DNA of 64,000 bases from Pseudomonas sp. AL03 (GTDB taxonomy: Bacteria > Pseudomonadota > Gammaproteobacteria > Pseudomonadales > Pseudomonadaceae): assembly GCF_029960815.1 (NCBI RefSeq), contig NZ_JASBRE010000024.1, positions 23,437-87,436 of the forward strand, in the 5' to 3' direction. This document shows, piece after piece, positions 37,584 through 47,003 of this stretch. The notes under the pieces are model-generated. The model saw nothing but the letters and a program-made list of their open reading frames with translations. It was not told where the DNA came from and ran no database searches. How positions within the stretch are numbered: the stretch's first letter is position 1; every line of letters starts with the position of its first letter. A program made the position numbers and the translations under genes.

Positions 37584-38762
37584 TTGCGCTCTACCGAAGT
37601 CGTGATCATTGGCGCTGGCGCCGCAGGTTTGATGTGTGCGCTGACCGCCGCCGGGCGCGGGCGCAAGGTGATGTTGCTCGACCATGCGAACAAGGCAGGC
37701 AAGAAAATCCTGATGTCGGGCGGTGGCCGCTGCAATTTCACCAACATGTACACCGAACCGAACAATTTCCTCTCGCAGAACGAACACTTCTGCAAATCGG
37801 CCCTGGCCCGCTACACCCAGTGGGATTTCATTGGGATGGTCGCCAAACACGGCGTGCCCTACCACGAGAAAAAACTCGGCCAATTGTTCTGCGATAACAA
37901 ATCCAGCGACATCCTCGAGATGCTGCTCAACGAGTGCGATCAGGTCGGCGTCAGCCTGCACCTGGACACCTCGATCCAGCACATCGAGAAAATGGAAAGC
38001 GGCTACCTGCTGCAAACCACTCTCGACCAGATCACCTGCGAATCGTTGGTGATCGCCACGGGCGGCTTGTCGATCCCGACGCTGGGTGCGACCGGTTTCG
38101 GTTATCAAGTGGCCAGGCAGTTCGGCCACGACTTGCTGCCGACCCGCGCAGGGCTGGTGCCGTTCACCATCACCGATCAGCTCAAGGAGCTTTGCACCGA
38201 GCTGTCCGGTACATCGGTGGATTGCCTGGTGAGCTGCAACGACCAGAGTTTCCGCGAGAACATCCTGTTCACTCACCGCGGCCTCAGTGGCCCGGCGATT
38301 TTGCAGATCTCGTCGTTCTGGGAGTCCGGCGATACGGTGCAGATCAACCTGCTGCCGGATCACGACGTACCGACCTGGCTGCAACAGCAGCAGGCCGAGC
38401 GTGCGAACAGCGAGCTGAAAACCCTGCTGGGGGAAATCTTCACCAAGAAGATGGCCAACCTGCTGGCGGACAGCTGGTTCGTGTCCAAACCGATGAAGCA
38501 GTACACCCACGCGGAAATTGCCGACATCGCGGAAAAACTGGCGAGTTGGAAAGTGGTGCCGGCCGGCACCGAAGGCTACCGCACCGCCGAAGTGACTCTG
38601 GGCGGTGTAGATACGCGAGAAGTCTCGTCCAAGACCATGGAATCGCTGAAAAGCCCCGGCCTGTATTTCATTGGTGAAGTACTCGACGTCACCGGTCATC
38701 TGGGCGGCTTCAACTTCCAGTGGGCCTGGGCCTCGGGTTACGCCGCCGCGCAATTCGTCTGA
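37584..38762 (+). CDS. BaiN/HI0933-type NAD(P)/FAD-dependent oxidoreductase
   Basis: The 392-residue protein starts with a FAD Rossmann motif (VVIIGAGAAGLMCALTAAGRG) and carries the family segments KKILMSGGGRCNFTN and GGVDTREVSSKTMESL. It ends with the second FAD contact VTGHLGGFNFQWAWASG. The HI0933/YhiN/BaiN family consists of flavoproteins of mostly unknown substrate. I choose TTG 37584 as the start: GAGGACA lies at proper distance and the Rossmann strand follows at once. The frame upstream is repeat sequence. Confidence 0.88.
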   Translation: MRSTEVVIIGAGAAGLMCALTAAGRGRKVMLLDHANKAGKKILMSGGGRCNFTNMYTEPNNFLSQNEHFCKSALARYTQWDFIGMVAKHGVPYHEKKLGQLFCDNKSSDILEMLLNECDQVGVSLHLDTSIQHIEKMESGYLLQTTLDQITCESLVIATGGLSIPTLGATGFGYQVARQFGHDLLPTRAGLVPFTITDQLKELCTELSGTSVDCLVSCNDQSFRENILFTHRGLSGPAILQISSFWESGDTVQINLLPDHDVPTWLQQQQAERANSELKTLLGEIFTKKMANLLADSWFVSKPMKQYTHAEIADIAEKLASWKVVPAGTEGYRTAEVTLGGVDTREVSSKTMESLKSPGLYFIGEVLDVTGHLGGFNFQWAWASGYAAAQFV

Positions 38763-38848
38763 TCGACCGCGTTATCGTTCTTCGCGGGCCAGTCGGCGTC
38801 ATTACTGACTCGATTTAGCGTCATTGCCTCGGAAGGCCTTCGCACTTC

Positions 38849-41032
38849 ATGCCATCGACCCCGTTTAATCAGTCTCTGCGTCGCCTCTGGGCGCTGGATA
38901 AATTCAGCTACAGCGTGCGGGTGTTCATCGCGCTGACCGGCAGCATGGCGCTGTGTTGGTATAAGGATGAAATGGGGCTGCTGATCCCGCTGTTCCTCGG
39001 GATCATCGCCAGCGCCCTGGCCGAGACCGACGACAGTTGGCAGGGCCGCCTTAACGCACTGGCCGTGACGCTGGTGTGTTTCAGCGTCGCCGCCTTCTCC
39101 GTCGAATTACTGTTCCCCTACCCCATCATTTTTATCATCGCCCTGGCGCTGGCCAGTTTCGGCCTGACCATGCTCGGTGCCCTCGGCGAACGCTATGGCG
39201 CGATTGCCTCGGCGACGTTGATTCTGTCGGTCTACACCATGATCGGCGTGGACCAGCGCGGCGGCGCCGTCACCGATTTCTGGCACGAGCCGGTGCTGCT
39301 GGTGGCCGGCGCGGCCTGGTACGGTTTGCTCTCGGTGCTGTGGCAGGCGCTGTTTTCCAATCAGCCCGTGCAGCAAAGCCTGGCGCGGTTGTTCCGTGAA
39401 CTGGGTTTTTACCTGAAGCTGAAATCGTCGCTGTTCGAGCCGATCCGCCAGATGGACATGGAAGCGCGTCGACTGGAACTGGCGCAGCAAAACGGTCGTG
39501 TCGTGGCAGCACTGAACGCCGCCAAAGAGATCATCCTGCATCGGGTGGGCAACGGTCGACCGGGCTCGAAACTCAGCCGATACCTGAAGTTGTACTTCCT
39601 CGCCCAGGACATCCACGAGCGCGCCAGCTCCTCGCACTACCCTTACAACGCCCTGGCCGACGCCTTCTTCCACAGCGACGTGATGTTCCGTTGTCAGCGC
39701 CTGCTGCGCCAGCAAGGCAAGGCCTGCCGGGCGCTGGCCGAGTCGATTCAGATGCGCCAGCCGTTCATCTATGACGCCAGCTTCGCCGAAACCCTGAGCG
39801 ATCTGCACGCCTCCCTCGAACACCTGCGCATTCAGAGCAACCCGGCCTGGCGTGGGTTGTTGCGCTCGTTGCGGGCACTGGCGGCCAACCTCGGCACGCT
39901 CGACCGTTTGCTCAGCGACGCCAGCAACCCCGATGCCCTGGCCGACGCCACCGACAGCAGCCTGCTCGACCGTTCGCCACGCAGCCTCAAAGATGTCTGG
40001 ATACGCTTGCGCACCCAGCTGACACCGACCTCGTTACTGTTCCGTCACGCCCTGCGTTTGCCCCTGGCCTTGAGCATCGGCTACGCGATGGTGCATTTGA
40101 TCCACCCGTCCCAAGGTTACTGGATCATCCTCACCACGCTGTTTGTCTGCCAGCCAAACTACGGCGCCACCCGCCGCAAACTCGGCCAGCGGATCATCGG
40201 CACCGCCTTCGGCCTGACGGTGGCCTGGGCGCTGTTCGATCTGTTTCCGAATCCGTTGGTCCAGTCGTGCTTTGCGATCGCCGCCGGGGTGGTGTTCTTT
40301 ATCAACCGCACCACCCGCTACACCTTGGCCACAGCCGCGATCACCTTGATGGTGCTGTTCTGCTTCAACCAGGTCGGGGATGGTTACGGGCTGCTCCTGC
40401 CGCGGCTGTTCGATACCTTGCTCGGCAGCCTGATCGCCGGGCTGGCGGTATTCTTGTTCCTGCCGGACTGGCAAGGCCGACGCCTGAATAAAGTGCTGGC
40501 CAACACGCTGACCTGCAACAGCATTTACCTGCATCAGATCATGCAGCAATACGCCGCCGGCAAAAGCGATGACCTGGCTTATCGCCTGGCCCGCCGCAAC
40601 GCGCACAACGCTGATGCGGCCCTATCGACGACGCTCGCCAACATGCTGATGGAACCGGGGCATTTCCGTAAGGAAGCGGATGTCGGTTTTCGCTTCCTGG
40701 TGCTGTCGCACACCTTGCTCAGTTACTTGTCCGGACTGGGCGCACACCGGGAAACCCAGCTACCGCCGGACGTACACGAGCAGTTGATCGACGGTGCAGG
40801 CGTGAAACTGGCCGCCAGCCTCGATGAAATTGCCCAAGGCCTGGCGAGCAAACTGCCGATTGCGATTCAAAGCGATGAGGAAGAGGCACTGGCCAATACG
40901 CTTGAGCAGATGCCGGATGAGATCGATGAAGGGCAACGATTGGTGCAGACGCAGTTGGCGTTGATCTGCCGACAGCTTGGGCCATTGCGGACGCTGGCAA
41001 CGCACCTCCTCAAGGAAACGAGTGCGAATTGA
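38849..41032 (+). CDS. YccS/YhfK-type FUSC membrane protein
   Basis: The 727-residue protein shows two blocks of hydrophobic segments (about residues 25-170 and 400-540), each followed by a soluble part. This is the layout of YccS-type fusaric acid resistance-like (FUSC) inner-membrane proteins. The second block contains LPLALSIGYAMVHLIHPSQGYW, typical of the family. Substrate is unknown; related AaeB proteins export aromatic acids, but no membrane fusion partner is adjacent here. It stands alone between the flavoprotein and a convergent binding-protein gene. Confidence 0.88.
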   Translation: MPSTPFNQSLRRLWALDKFSYSVRVFIALTGSMALCWYKDEMGLLIPLFLGIIASALAETDDSWQGRLNALAVTLVCFSVAAFSVELLFPYPIIFIIALALASFGLTMLGALGERYGAIASATLILSVYTMIGVDQRGGAVTDFWHEPVLLVAGAAWYGLLSVLWQALFSNQPVQQSLARLFRELGFYLKLKSSLFEPIRQMDMEARRLELAQQNGRVVAALNAAKEIILHRVGNGRPGSKLSRYLKLYFLAQDIHERASSSHYPYNALADAFFHSDVMFRCQRLLRQQGKACRALAESIQMRQPFIYDASFAETLSDLHASLEHLRIQSNPAWRGLLRSLRALAANLGTLDRLLSDASNPDALADATDSSLLDRSPRSLKDVWIRLRTQLTPTSLLFRHALRLPLALSIGYAMVHLIHPSQGYWIILTTLFVCQPNYGATRRKLGQRIIGTAFGLTVAWALFDLFPNPLVQSCFAIAAGVVFFINRTTRYTLATAAITLMVLFCFNQVGDGYGLLLPRLFDTLLGSLIAGLAVFLFLPDWQGRRLNKVLANTLTCNSIYLHQIMQQYAAGKSDDLAYRLARRNAHNADAALSTTLANMLMEPGHFRKEADVGFRFLVLSHTLLSYLSGLGAHRETQLPPDVHEQLIDGAGVKLAASLDEIAQGLASKLPIAIQSDEEEALANTLEQMPDEIDEGQRLVQTQLALICRQLGPLRTLATHLLKETSAN

Positions 41033-41047
41033 GCGTGGGCCCGGCAC

Positions 41048-41785
41048 TTACATTCCGTGCAGCTTCATCAATCGCTGATAACTCCCATCCACTTTCATCG
41101 CCGCGATCTCGCGGTCGAATCCGGCGACGATCTGTTCATGCCTGGGGTTCTTCAGGCTGACCAGGATGTGCAGGCTGTTCTCGCTCAGTGGCTTGGGCAA
41201 AAACTCCACCGCATTGCGCACTTTGGAGGATTCCAGTGCCAAGTAGTAACGCGCGACGTATTCGTCCTCCAGCGTCAATTTGACCCGGTCCGCAGCAACC
41301 ATGCGCACAGCCATGGAGAAGTTGTGCACCGGGACTTTCTGCAGCGACACGTCACCATCAAACTCCGGCGAATAGGCATAACCGCGCACCATCGCTATCG
41401 GGTAGGTATGCAGTTGTTGCAGGTTCTCGTATTCGATCGGTGTGTCTTTGCGCTTGAGAAACCGCACACGGTTGAGCAGGTATTCGCCGGAAAACTGGCC
41501 AATTTTCGTGCGATCGTCGGTGTACCAGGCGTTGATCAACACGTCGTATCGACCCTCGCCCACCCCCAGTATCGCCCGCGCCCAAGGCACTTGTTCGAAA
41601 TCACTGGCATAACCGGCCCGGGCCAGAGCGGTGCTGACGATGTCCGTGGCCAACCCACCGTTGACCAGCGTGGCATCGGTAAAGGGTGGCCAGGCATCGG
41701 CCACCAATCGCAGCTTTTCCGCTGCCGCGCCTTGAGTCAGCAACAGCAACCCAATCAAAGCAAAGGCTCGATGCAATCGCGACAT
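41048..41785 (-). CDS. Periplasmic amino-acid-type solute-binding protein
   Basis: The 245-residue protein has a signal peptide (cleavage near GAAAEKLRL) and the bacterial extracellular solute-binding family 3 fold: LVADAWPPFTDATLVNGGLA, then GRYDVLINAWYTDDR. No permease or ATPase genes are nearby, so it is an orphan binding protein, perhaps a sensor partner or a component for a distant ABC system. It is convergent with the YccS gene and divergent from elaA. Confidence 0.85.
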   Translation of the reverse strand: MSRLHRAFALIGLLLLTQGAAAEKLRLVADAWPPFTDATLVNGGLATDIVSTALARAGYASDFEQVPWARAILGVGEGRYDVLINAWYTDDRTKIGQFSGEYLLNRVRFLKRKDTPIEYENLQQLHTYPIAMVRGYAYSPEFDGDVSLQKVPVHNFSMAVRMVAADRVKLTLEDEYVARYYLALESSKVRNAVEFLPKPLSENSLHILVSLKNPRHEQIVAGFDREIAAMKVDGSYQRLMKLHGM

Positions 41786-42043
41786 GCTCGAAGATCCTTA
41801 GAGGGCGGGACGCCCGACATGTTTTCAGCCAAAACTCCAAGGCTCCCTGTGCTGCCAAACCCAAGAACTAACATTAGCTCATCGACGCCACTGCTCAGCG
41901 CTTCATCTCAGATTACACAAAGAAGACAACGCCACGCGAAATGAATGATGGCTTTTTGGCCTTCGTCACAGATTCCTCTGCCATAAAGACATCTTTCGTC
42001 TGGGCGCTTAGTATCGGAACGACTTTGTTCAAGGAATGTGAAG
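41786..42043. promoter_or_regulatory. Divergent promoter region of the binding protein gene and elaA
   Basis: This 258-base gap separates two divergent genes. It is somewhat richer in A and T than its surroundings. I see no protein-like frame and no distinct operator. Confidence 0.4.
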
Positions 42044-42499
42044 ATGACAATCGATTGGGTCTGCAAACACCACAGCGATCTAGGCAAAGAGCAGCTATAC
42101 GCCATTCTGCAGCTGCGTGCAGAAGTGTTTGTCGTTGAGCAGAAATGCGTTTATCAAGACGTCGATGGCCAGGATCTGGAAGGTGACACCTGCCATTTAA
42201 TGGCCTGGGACGGGGATCGGCTGGTGGCGTACCTGCGGTTGCTCGACCCGGAGTTACAGGGTGGTGACGTGGTGATCGGCCGGGTGATCATTGCCCCTCA
42301 AGCGCGCGGCACCGGGCTTGGGCATGAGCTGATGGCGCAGGCGTTGAAGCAGGGCGAGAAGCACTGGCCTGAAATGCCGATTTATCTCTCGGCCCAGGCG
42401 CATTTGCAGGGGTACTACGGGCGGTACGGGTTTGTGGTGGCGGGTGAGGAATTTCTGGAGGATGGCATTCCTCATATCGGAATGCGGCGTCCGCAATGA
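42044..42499 (+). CDS. elaA: GNAT acetyltransferase ElaA
   Basis: The 151-residue protein matches ElaA: it begins with LYAILQLRAEVFVVEQKCVYQ and contains VIGRVIIAPQARGTGLGHEL, the acetyl-CoA motif, and the end segment YGRYGFVVAGEEFLEDGIPH. The acceptor substrate is unknown. I choose ATG 42044, 8 bases behind AAGGA; the in-frame GTG at 42038 is too close to it. Its stop overlaps a class C palindrome. Confidence 0.9.
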   Translation: MTIDWVCKHHSDLGKEQLYAILQLRAEVFVVEQKCVYQDVDGQDLEGDTCHLMAWDGDRLVAYLRLLDPELQGGDVVIGRVIIAPQARGTGLGHELMAQALKQGEKHWPEMPIYLSAQAHLQGYYGRYGFVVAGEEFLEDGIPHIGMRRPQ

Positions 42500-42527
42500 T
42501 CGTTCCCACGCGTGCGTGGGAACGATC
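42498..42527. repeat. Class C palindrome at the elaA stop
   Basis: GATCGTTCCCACGC and GCGTGGGAACGATC form a perfect 14-base inverted repeat with only GT between them. It begins within the elaA stop codon and may act as the transcript end. Confidence 0.88.
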
Positions 42528-42539
42528 GGGGTCGGTCAT

Positions 42540-42836
42540 TCAGGGGTACTCAAGCACCGCTTTAATCTGCCGCAAATTACGCTCGATCCACCCCCGATCA
42601 ATCGCCCCCCACTCGCGAATCCGATAGCGCCCGGCATGATTGCGTGCGCCTTCTTCCTGCTCGAACTCGCAAACAATATCCAGATCCGCCAACGCCGCGA
42701 TAGTGTCCTGGGCTGTGCGCCGGGGCATGCCGGTCACTTCGGTCAGCGCCGGGACACTGCTGGCCAGCCCGCTATCAATCAGGTACGCCACGTACAATCG
42801 GCGATAAAAGCTGCTCTTGGTCTTGCTTACATCCAT
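42540..42836 (-). CDS. Small winged-helix DNA-binding protein
   Basis: The 98-residue protein reads as a helix-turn-helix: SSVPALTEVTGMPRRTAQDTI (about residues 26-46) fits the recognition region, followed by a wing (CEFEQEEGARNHAGRYRI). No ligand domain is present. It lies 31 bases after the YgjP-type protease gene on the same strand, so they may be co-transcribed. The target is unknown to me; homologues occur widely in Pseudomonas as unnamed HTH proteins. Confidence 0.8.
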   Translation of the reverse strand: MDVSKTKSSFYRRLYVAYLIDSGLASSVPALTEVTGMPRRTAQDTIAALADLDIVCEFEQEEGARNHAGRYRIREWGAIDRGWIERNLRQIKAVLEYP

Positions 42837-42867
42837 CTAAACACTCCCGGCTGCGCTATTTTGATCT

Positions 42868-43359
42868 CTATTGCATATCTCGCCACGTCAGGTACACCCG
42901 CACATCGAACTCCACCTGGTGATACCCCGGCAACATGTGTTCGCACAGTTTGTAGAACGCTTTGTTGTGATCCGACTCCTTGAAGTGCGCCAGTTCATGC
43001 ACCACGATCATTTTCAGAAACTCGGCAGGCGCCTCCTTGAACAACGAAGCGACACGAATCTCTTTCTTGGCCTTGAGCTTGCCGCCCTGCACCCGAGATA
43101 TCGCGGTGTGCAGGCCGAGGGCGCGGTGGGTCAGGTCCAGGCGGTTGTCGAACAACACTTTGTCGATGGCCGGGGCGTTACGCAGGTATTCCTGCTTGAG
43201 ATCCAGCGTATAGGTGTACAACGCCTTGTCGCTCTGTATCCGGTGTTTTTCCGGGTAACGCTGGCTCAGGTAGTCGCCCAGCCGACCCTCGGCGATCAGC
43301 TGGCGCACCTGGTCCTGCAACGCTGCGGGATAGGCCTGGAGGTATTTCAACGCAGTCAT
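42868..43359 (-). CDS. YgjP-type (M48-like/DUF45) metallopeptidase
   Basis: The 163-residue protein has the zinc motif VVHELAHFKESDHNKAFY (about residues 115-132), a HExxH with a later His, typical of the YgjP/WLM-like group. No signal peptide is seen, so it is probably cytoplasmic. I start it at ATG 43359 (MTALKYLQAYP), six codons inside the longest frame, because homologues start there; no clear ribosome binding site decides. The physiological substrate is unknown. Confidence 0.83.
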   Translation of the reverse strand: MTALKYLQAYPAALQDQVRQLIAEGRLGDYLSQRYPEKHRIQSDKALYTYTLDLKQEYLRNAPAIDKVLFDNRLDLTHRALGLHTAISRVQGGKLKAKKEIRVASLFKEAPAEFLKMIVVHELAHFKESDHNKAFYKLCEHMLPGYHQVEFDVRVYLTWRDMQ

Positions 43360-43404
43360 TGGGGCGGCAACACACATCAGGAAAAGGTCGCCAGTGTAGC
43401 GAAT

Positions 43405-45528
43405 TCAGCCGGTCAGCGTGTTCCAGTCGAATGGCTGCACAAAGTCGCCGACGTCCTTGGCCATCATCGGCCGCGCGACCAGAAACCCTTGTACGTACTC
43501 GCAACCATTGGCTTGCAGCCACTGATATTGCGCAATGGTTTCCACCCCTTCGGCGATCACCAGCATCCCGTACTGCTTGCACAGGTCGATCACATTGCGC
43601 ACCAGCGCCGCATCGCGTGAGGACTCCGGTAACCGGGCAATCAAATGCCGGTCGAGCTTGAGCGTGTCCAACTCAAAATCACGCAGATGAGACAGCGAAC
43701 ACGGCCCGGAACCGAAGTCATCCAAGGCCACTCGCACCCCCAGGTTACGCAGCAGGCGCAACTGTTTGCGAGTCTCCTCGGGGTTTTGCATCAAGCCCTC
43801 TTCAGTGACCTCGACTTCCAGATGGCGCGCCTGCAAACCATGGCGCTCCAGTACCTGGCGCAACTCGGTGACGAGATTGGGCATGCCAAACTGCGTACCG
43901 CTCAAACTGACGCCCAGCACCAGATCCTCAGCAAACGAGGTTTCCCAGGCTTTTCGCTGGCTCGCCACTTGTTGATAGATCCAGCTGCCCAGGTGACTGA
44001 TCAACCGCGCCTCTTCCAGCAATGGTAAAAACAGCCCCGGCGGTACATCGCCGACGCTCGGGTGCTGCCAGCGCAGCAACGCCTCGAAGCCGCGAATCTG
44101 CCCACTGGCAATGGCCACCTGAGGTTGATACACCAAATTGAAATCACGGTTCTCGATCGCCGCGCGCACACTTTCTTCGAGCATCAGCCGCGAGCGTGCG
44201 CGGCCGTTCATCTCGTGATCGTAGAAACGATATTGCTGACGGCCGGCGCGCTTGGCTTCGTACATGGCGATGTCGGATGCGCGCAGCAAGCCGTCGAGAT
44301 TGGCACCGCAATCCGGATACGTCGCAATGCCGATGCTGGCGCCCAACGCGATATCCAGACCATCAATCTGCTGACAGATCGACACCCGCTCAATGAGTTT
44401 CTCGGCAATCTTTGCCGCTTGCTCGGGGAATTCCAGATCCAGCAAAGCAGTGAACTCATCACCGCCCATGCGCGCCAGAATGTCGAAGGGCCGCAGACTG
44501 GCCTTCAACTGCTCGGACACCCAGCGCAGCACCCGGTCGCCGGCATCGTGACCGAGGGAATCATTGACCCGTTTGAAGCCGTCGAGGTCCAGATATAGCA
44601 GCACCCAGGCGCTGTCGGAACGTTCGCCACGCAGCAGCAGGTTTTCCGCCGTCTGATAAAAACCGCGACGATTGAGCAGCCCGGTCAATGGGTCAGTGAC
44701 CGCCTGGAACTCCAGTTGCTGATGCAGATGGCGCACCACCGACATGTCCAGCACCGTCACCACCATCGCATGTTGTTCGCTGGGCAATGGCGCGCAGGAC
44801 AGCGCCACAGGCACCTGCTGGCCGGGCGCCGTACGCAGCAATGCATCATGCAGGCGCAAGGTTTCGCCGCGTTTGTAACCGGCGAACAGCTCGGAGTCGG
44901 CCCAGATCGGGATGTGCGGATTTTGCAGGAAATCCAGGAACTCTTTGCCTTGCAGGTCTTGCACCGTGGCATTGAGCAGCCGCGACATCGCCGGATTGGC
45001 AAAGCGGATCAGACCGTCCTCACCGACCACCAGGATACCTTCGGCGGCGTTGTCCAGCACCGAGGCGTTAAACGCGCGTGCGACCTCCAGATCGTGGCTC
45101 AGGCGCTGCAGCGCACGGCGATTGCGCTGATGCTCGAGCAGCGCCTGGACTTTGGGCTTGAGAATTTGCGGGTCGAACGGTTTAAACAGGTAATCCACCG
45201 CGCCGCTGGCATAGCCCTTGATCACGGCGTCCTGGGACTGTTCGTTGGCGGTAAGAAAAATAATGGGTGTAAGACGGGTTCGCTGACTGCCGCGCATCAG
45301 GCGTGCCACTTCAAAACCGTCCATGCCCGGCATCTGCACATCCAGCAGCACCAGGTCGACATCGTGTTCGAGTAACAAACTGAGTGCCTCAAAGCCCGAG
45401 GCGGCGGTCATGACCTGCCAATCCTGGCGCTGCAACAGCGCTCGCATACTGATCAGGTTTTCAGGGTAATCATCGACGATTAAAAGGATTGAGCTGCCTT
45501 CAGCTGGCGGGGGTTGCGCGCATTCCAT
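43405..45528 (-). CDS. Response regulator with PAS, GGDEF and EAL domains
   Basis: The 707-residue protein has, in order, a receiver domain (phospho-Asp in VDLVLLDVQMPGMDGFE, about residue 58), a PAS domain (about 150-265), a GGDEF domain with intact RMGGDEF active site and RPFD inhibitory site five residues before it, and an EAL domain with FEALLRW, VTEEG, DDFGSG and VIAEGVET. It therefore has the residues both to make and to break cyclic-di-GMP. It probably responds to an unknown histidine kinase. None is encoded beside it. No membrane segment is visible. AGAGAAGC precedes the ATG. Confidence 0.9.
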   Translation of the reverse strand: MECAQPPPAEGSSILLIVDDYPENLISMRALLQRQDWQVMTAASGFEALSLLLEHDVDLVLLDVQMPGMDGFEVARLMRGSQRTRLTPIIFLTANEQSQDAVIKGYASGAVDYLFKPFDPQILKPKVQALLEHQRNRRALQRLSHDLEVARAFNASVLDNAAEGILVVGEDGLIRFANPAMSRLLNATVQDLQGKEFLDFLQNPHIPIWADSELFAGYKRGETLRLHDALLRTAPGQQVPVALSCAPLPSEQHAMVVTVLDMSVVRHLHQQLEFQAVTDPLTGLLNRRGFYQTAENLLLRGERSDSAWVLLYLDLDGFKRVNDSLGHDAGDRVLRWVSEQLKASLRPFDILARMGGDEFTALLDLEFPEQAAKIAEKLIERVSICQQIDGLDIALGASIGIATYPDCGANLDGLLRASDIAMYEAKRAGRQQYRFYDHEMNGRARSRLMLEESVRAAIENRDFNLVYQPQVAIASGQIRGFEALLRWQHPSVGDVPPGLFLPLLEEARLISHLGSWIYQQVASQRKAWETSFAEDLVLGVSLSGTQFGMPNLVTELRQVLERHGLQARHLEVEVTEEGLMQNPEETRKQLRLLRNLGVRVALDDFGSGPCSLSHLRDFELDTLKLDRHLIARLPESSRDAALVRNVIDLCKQYGMLVIAEGVETIAQYQWLQANGCEYVQGFLVARPMMAKDVGDFVQPFDWNTLTG

Positions 45529-45847
45529 GCTGCTTCTCTTTTGCGGGACGTCAGGCCGGTTTCTCGTGAAAACCGGACAAATACTAAGTCTTCACTCTAG
45601 ACCGGGATCCGCGAAAGCAGAAGGTGTCAGTACGCCATCATTTAACCCAAGCGTTCATTTACCGACTAACGGTCGGCGCTACAGGCCCCTGAAACCGGGA
45701 AGATGGCCTTCTAACAGGATTTTGACGTCATCCGTTTGTCATTTACGCATTAACAAATTGAACTTCTGCGATTATAAAGATTGCCCCCGAGGCGCGTGCC
45801 AGAGCTTCTGGTACGTCCGTGCTGTAAAATCTGTGGAAGCTTTGTCT
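45529..45847. promoter_or_regulatory. Divergent promoter region, GGDEF-EAL gene and alginate lyase gene
   Basis: This 319-base region is more AT-rich than the adjoining genes. The lyase frame stays open through it, but the translated product looks non-coding. I see no clear operator or small gene. Confidence 0.4.
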
Positions 45848-46516
45848 ATGATCGATCTCGCAACCTGGAACCTCAGCGTTCCTGTCGGCAATCCGCCGTA
45901 CACCGTTGAAACAAGCAAACTGGTGGACGGCTTCAAGGATCAATACTTCCATTCCGACACCGGCACGTTGTTTTTCTGGTCGCCGGTGACCGGCACTAAA
46001 ACTGAAAATGCAAAGTATCCCCGCACCGAACTTCGCGAAACCTACAGCAACGGCGCCCTGCGCAACTGGCTCTACCCGGACGCCGACAATACCCTGCGTG
46101 CCACCCTGGCGGTGAACCAGGTTCCGAGTTCGGGCAAGATCGTCATCGGCCAGATCCACGCCTATCAAAGCCAGAAGCCCATGGTGAAGCTTGAGTATCA
46201 GTACAAGACCAGCACGCAGTCGGGCAACATCGTCGCCAAGGTTCGTATGCGCCCTGATGACGGTGAAGGACGGGTGATCACCCTTGCTACCGGTGTGAAA
46301 CTGGATAAAGAATTCAACTACCTCATCCACCTGAGCCCCGGCGGCGCGCTGGGCATCAGTGCGGCGGGCTACCAGTGGGGCACCGACATCAGCGCGTCCT
46401 GGCGCGACAAGCCGCTGTACTTCAAGGCCGGGGTTTATGTGCAGGATTACACGGGGTACACCAGTGAAGGCGGGAAAGTGACGTTCACCAAGCTGGATAT
46501 TGATCACGATAAGTAA
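45848..46516 (+). CDS. Alginate lyase, polysaccharide lyase family 7
   Basis: The 222-residue protein has the three PL7 motifs: RTELRE (about residue 60), QIHAY (about 101) and YFKAGVYVQDY (about 195). PL7 enzymes cleave alginate or related uronans by beta-elimination. It resembles the PL7 lyase PA1167 of P. aeruginosa in size and in lacking any visible signal peptide. I start at ATG 45848 with GGAAG upstream. No alginate biosynthesis genes are nearby. How it would reach extracellular polymer is unclear. Confidence 0.88.
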   Translation: MIDLATWNLSVPVGNPPYTVETSKLVDGFKDQYFHSDTGTLFFWSPVTGTKTENAKYPRTELRETYSNGALRNWLYPDADNTLRATLAVNQVPSSGKIVIGQIHAYQSQKPMVKLEYQYKTSTQSGNIVAKVRMRPDDGEGRVITLATGVKLDKEFNYLIHLSPGGALGISAAGYQWGTDISASWRDKPLYFKAGVYVQDYTGYTSEGGKVTFTKLDIDHDK

Positions 46517-46538
46517 GCCCTTAAGCGCGACTCAATCC

Positions 46539-46680
46539 TGTAGCTGCCGAGCCCGCGAGGCTGCGTCCGGCTGCGAAGCCGTTGTAAAACCGGCAACTGC
46601 GTTTTTCAGGAGCCCAGTGTTTGCCAGATTGCGACCGCTTCGCGATCGAACGCAGCCTCGCAGGCTCGGCAGCTGCTACA
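46539..46680. repeat. Class B inverted repeat after the lyase gene
   Basis: TGTAGCTGCCGAGCCCGCGA and the inverse TCGCAGGCTCGGCAGCTGCTACA form outer arms that match imperfectly. The inner part has GGCTGCGAAGCC-like hairpins. It belongs to the GTAGCAGCTG family. Confidence 0.75.
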
Positions 46681-46846
46681 AAATCCTGGCGTCCGCAAAA
46701 CTCGTAGGACTGCTCCCACTGTGGCGAGGGGGCTTGCCATCCCCTTTTGGCAGTATCACTGATATTGCGCGGATCCTGGTCCAGGATGTAAGCGATGTGT
46801 TTCGGGTGATTGAGCAGTGTGGGTTTGACGAGAAATCGAACCGATA

Positions 46847-46910
46847 AAATGTCACCTATATCGGACTTTTCTGCCTCAAGCCTTAAAAATGTCCGTTATA
46901 GGTGACATTT
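46847..46910. repeat. AT-rich inverted repeat, function unknown
   Basis: AAATGTCACCTATATCGGAC at 46847-46866 is mirrored by GTCCGTTATAGGTGACATTT at 46891-46910, with one mismatch, plus A/T-rich inner ends. It does not belong to the three GC-rich repeat families of this window. It could be an operator, a mobile-element end or a remnant. Confidence 0.7.
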
Positions 46911-46954
46911 GATTCGCCGAGCATTAGCTGCCCCGCGTAAAAATCTCCGACCAC

Positions 46955-46982
46955 AAAAAACCCGCCTCTCGGCGGGTTTTTT
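46955..46982 (-). terminator. Terminator of fba
   Basis: AAAAAACCCGCC and GGCGGGTTTTTT form a 12-base-pair stem with a TCTC loop, 22 bases behind the fba stop. It is symmetric and could work in both directions. Confidence 0.9.
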
Positions 46983-47003
46983 ATGCAACTCAAACGCTCA
47001 GGC

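Noticed and set aside
45527..45847. Upstream extension of the alginate lyase frame, possibly hiding a signal peptide
   Set aside because: The translated extension is basic and non-hydrophobic, and the PL7 domain begins right at the ATG at 45848.
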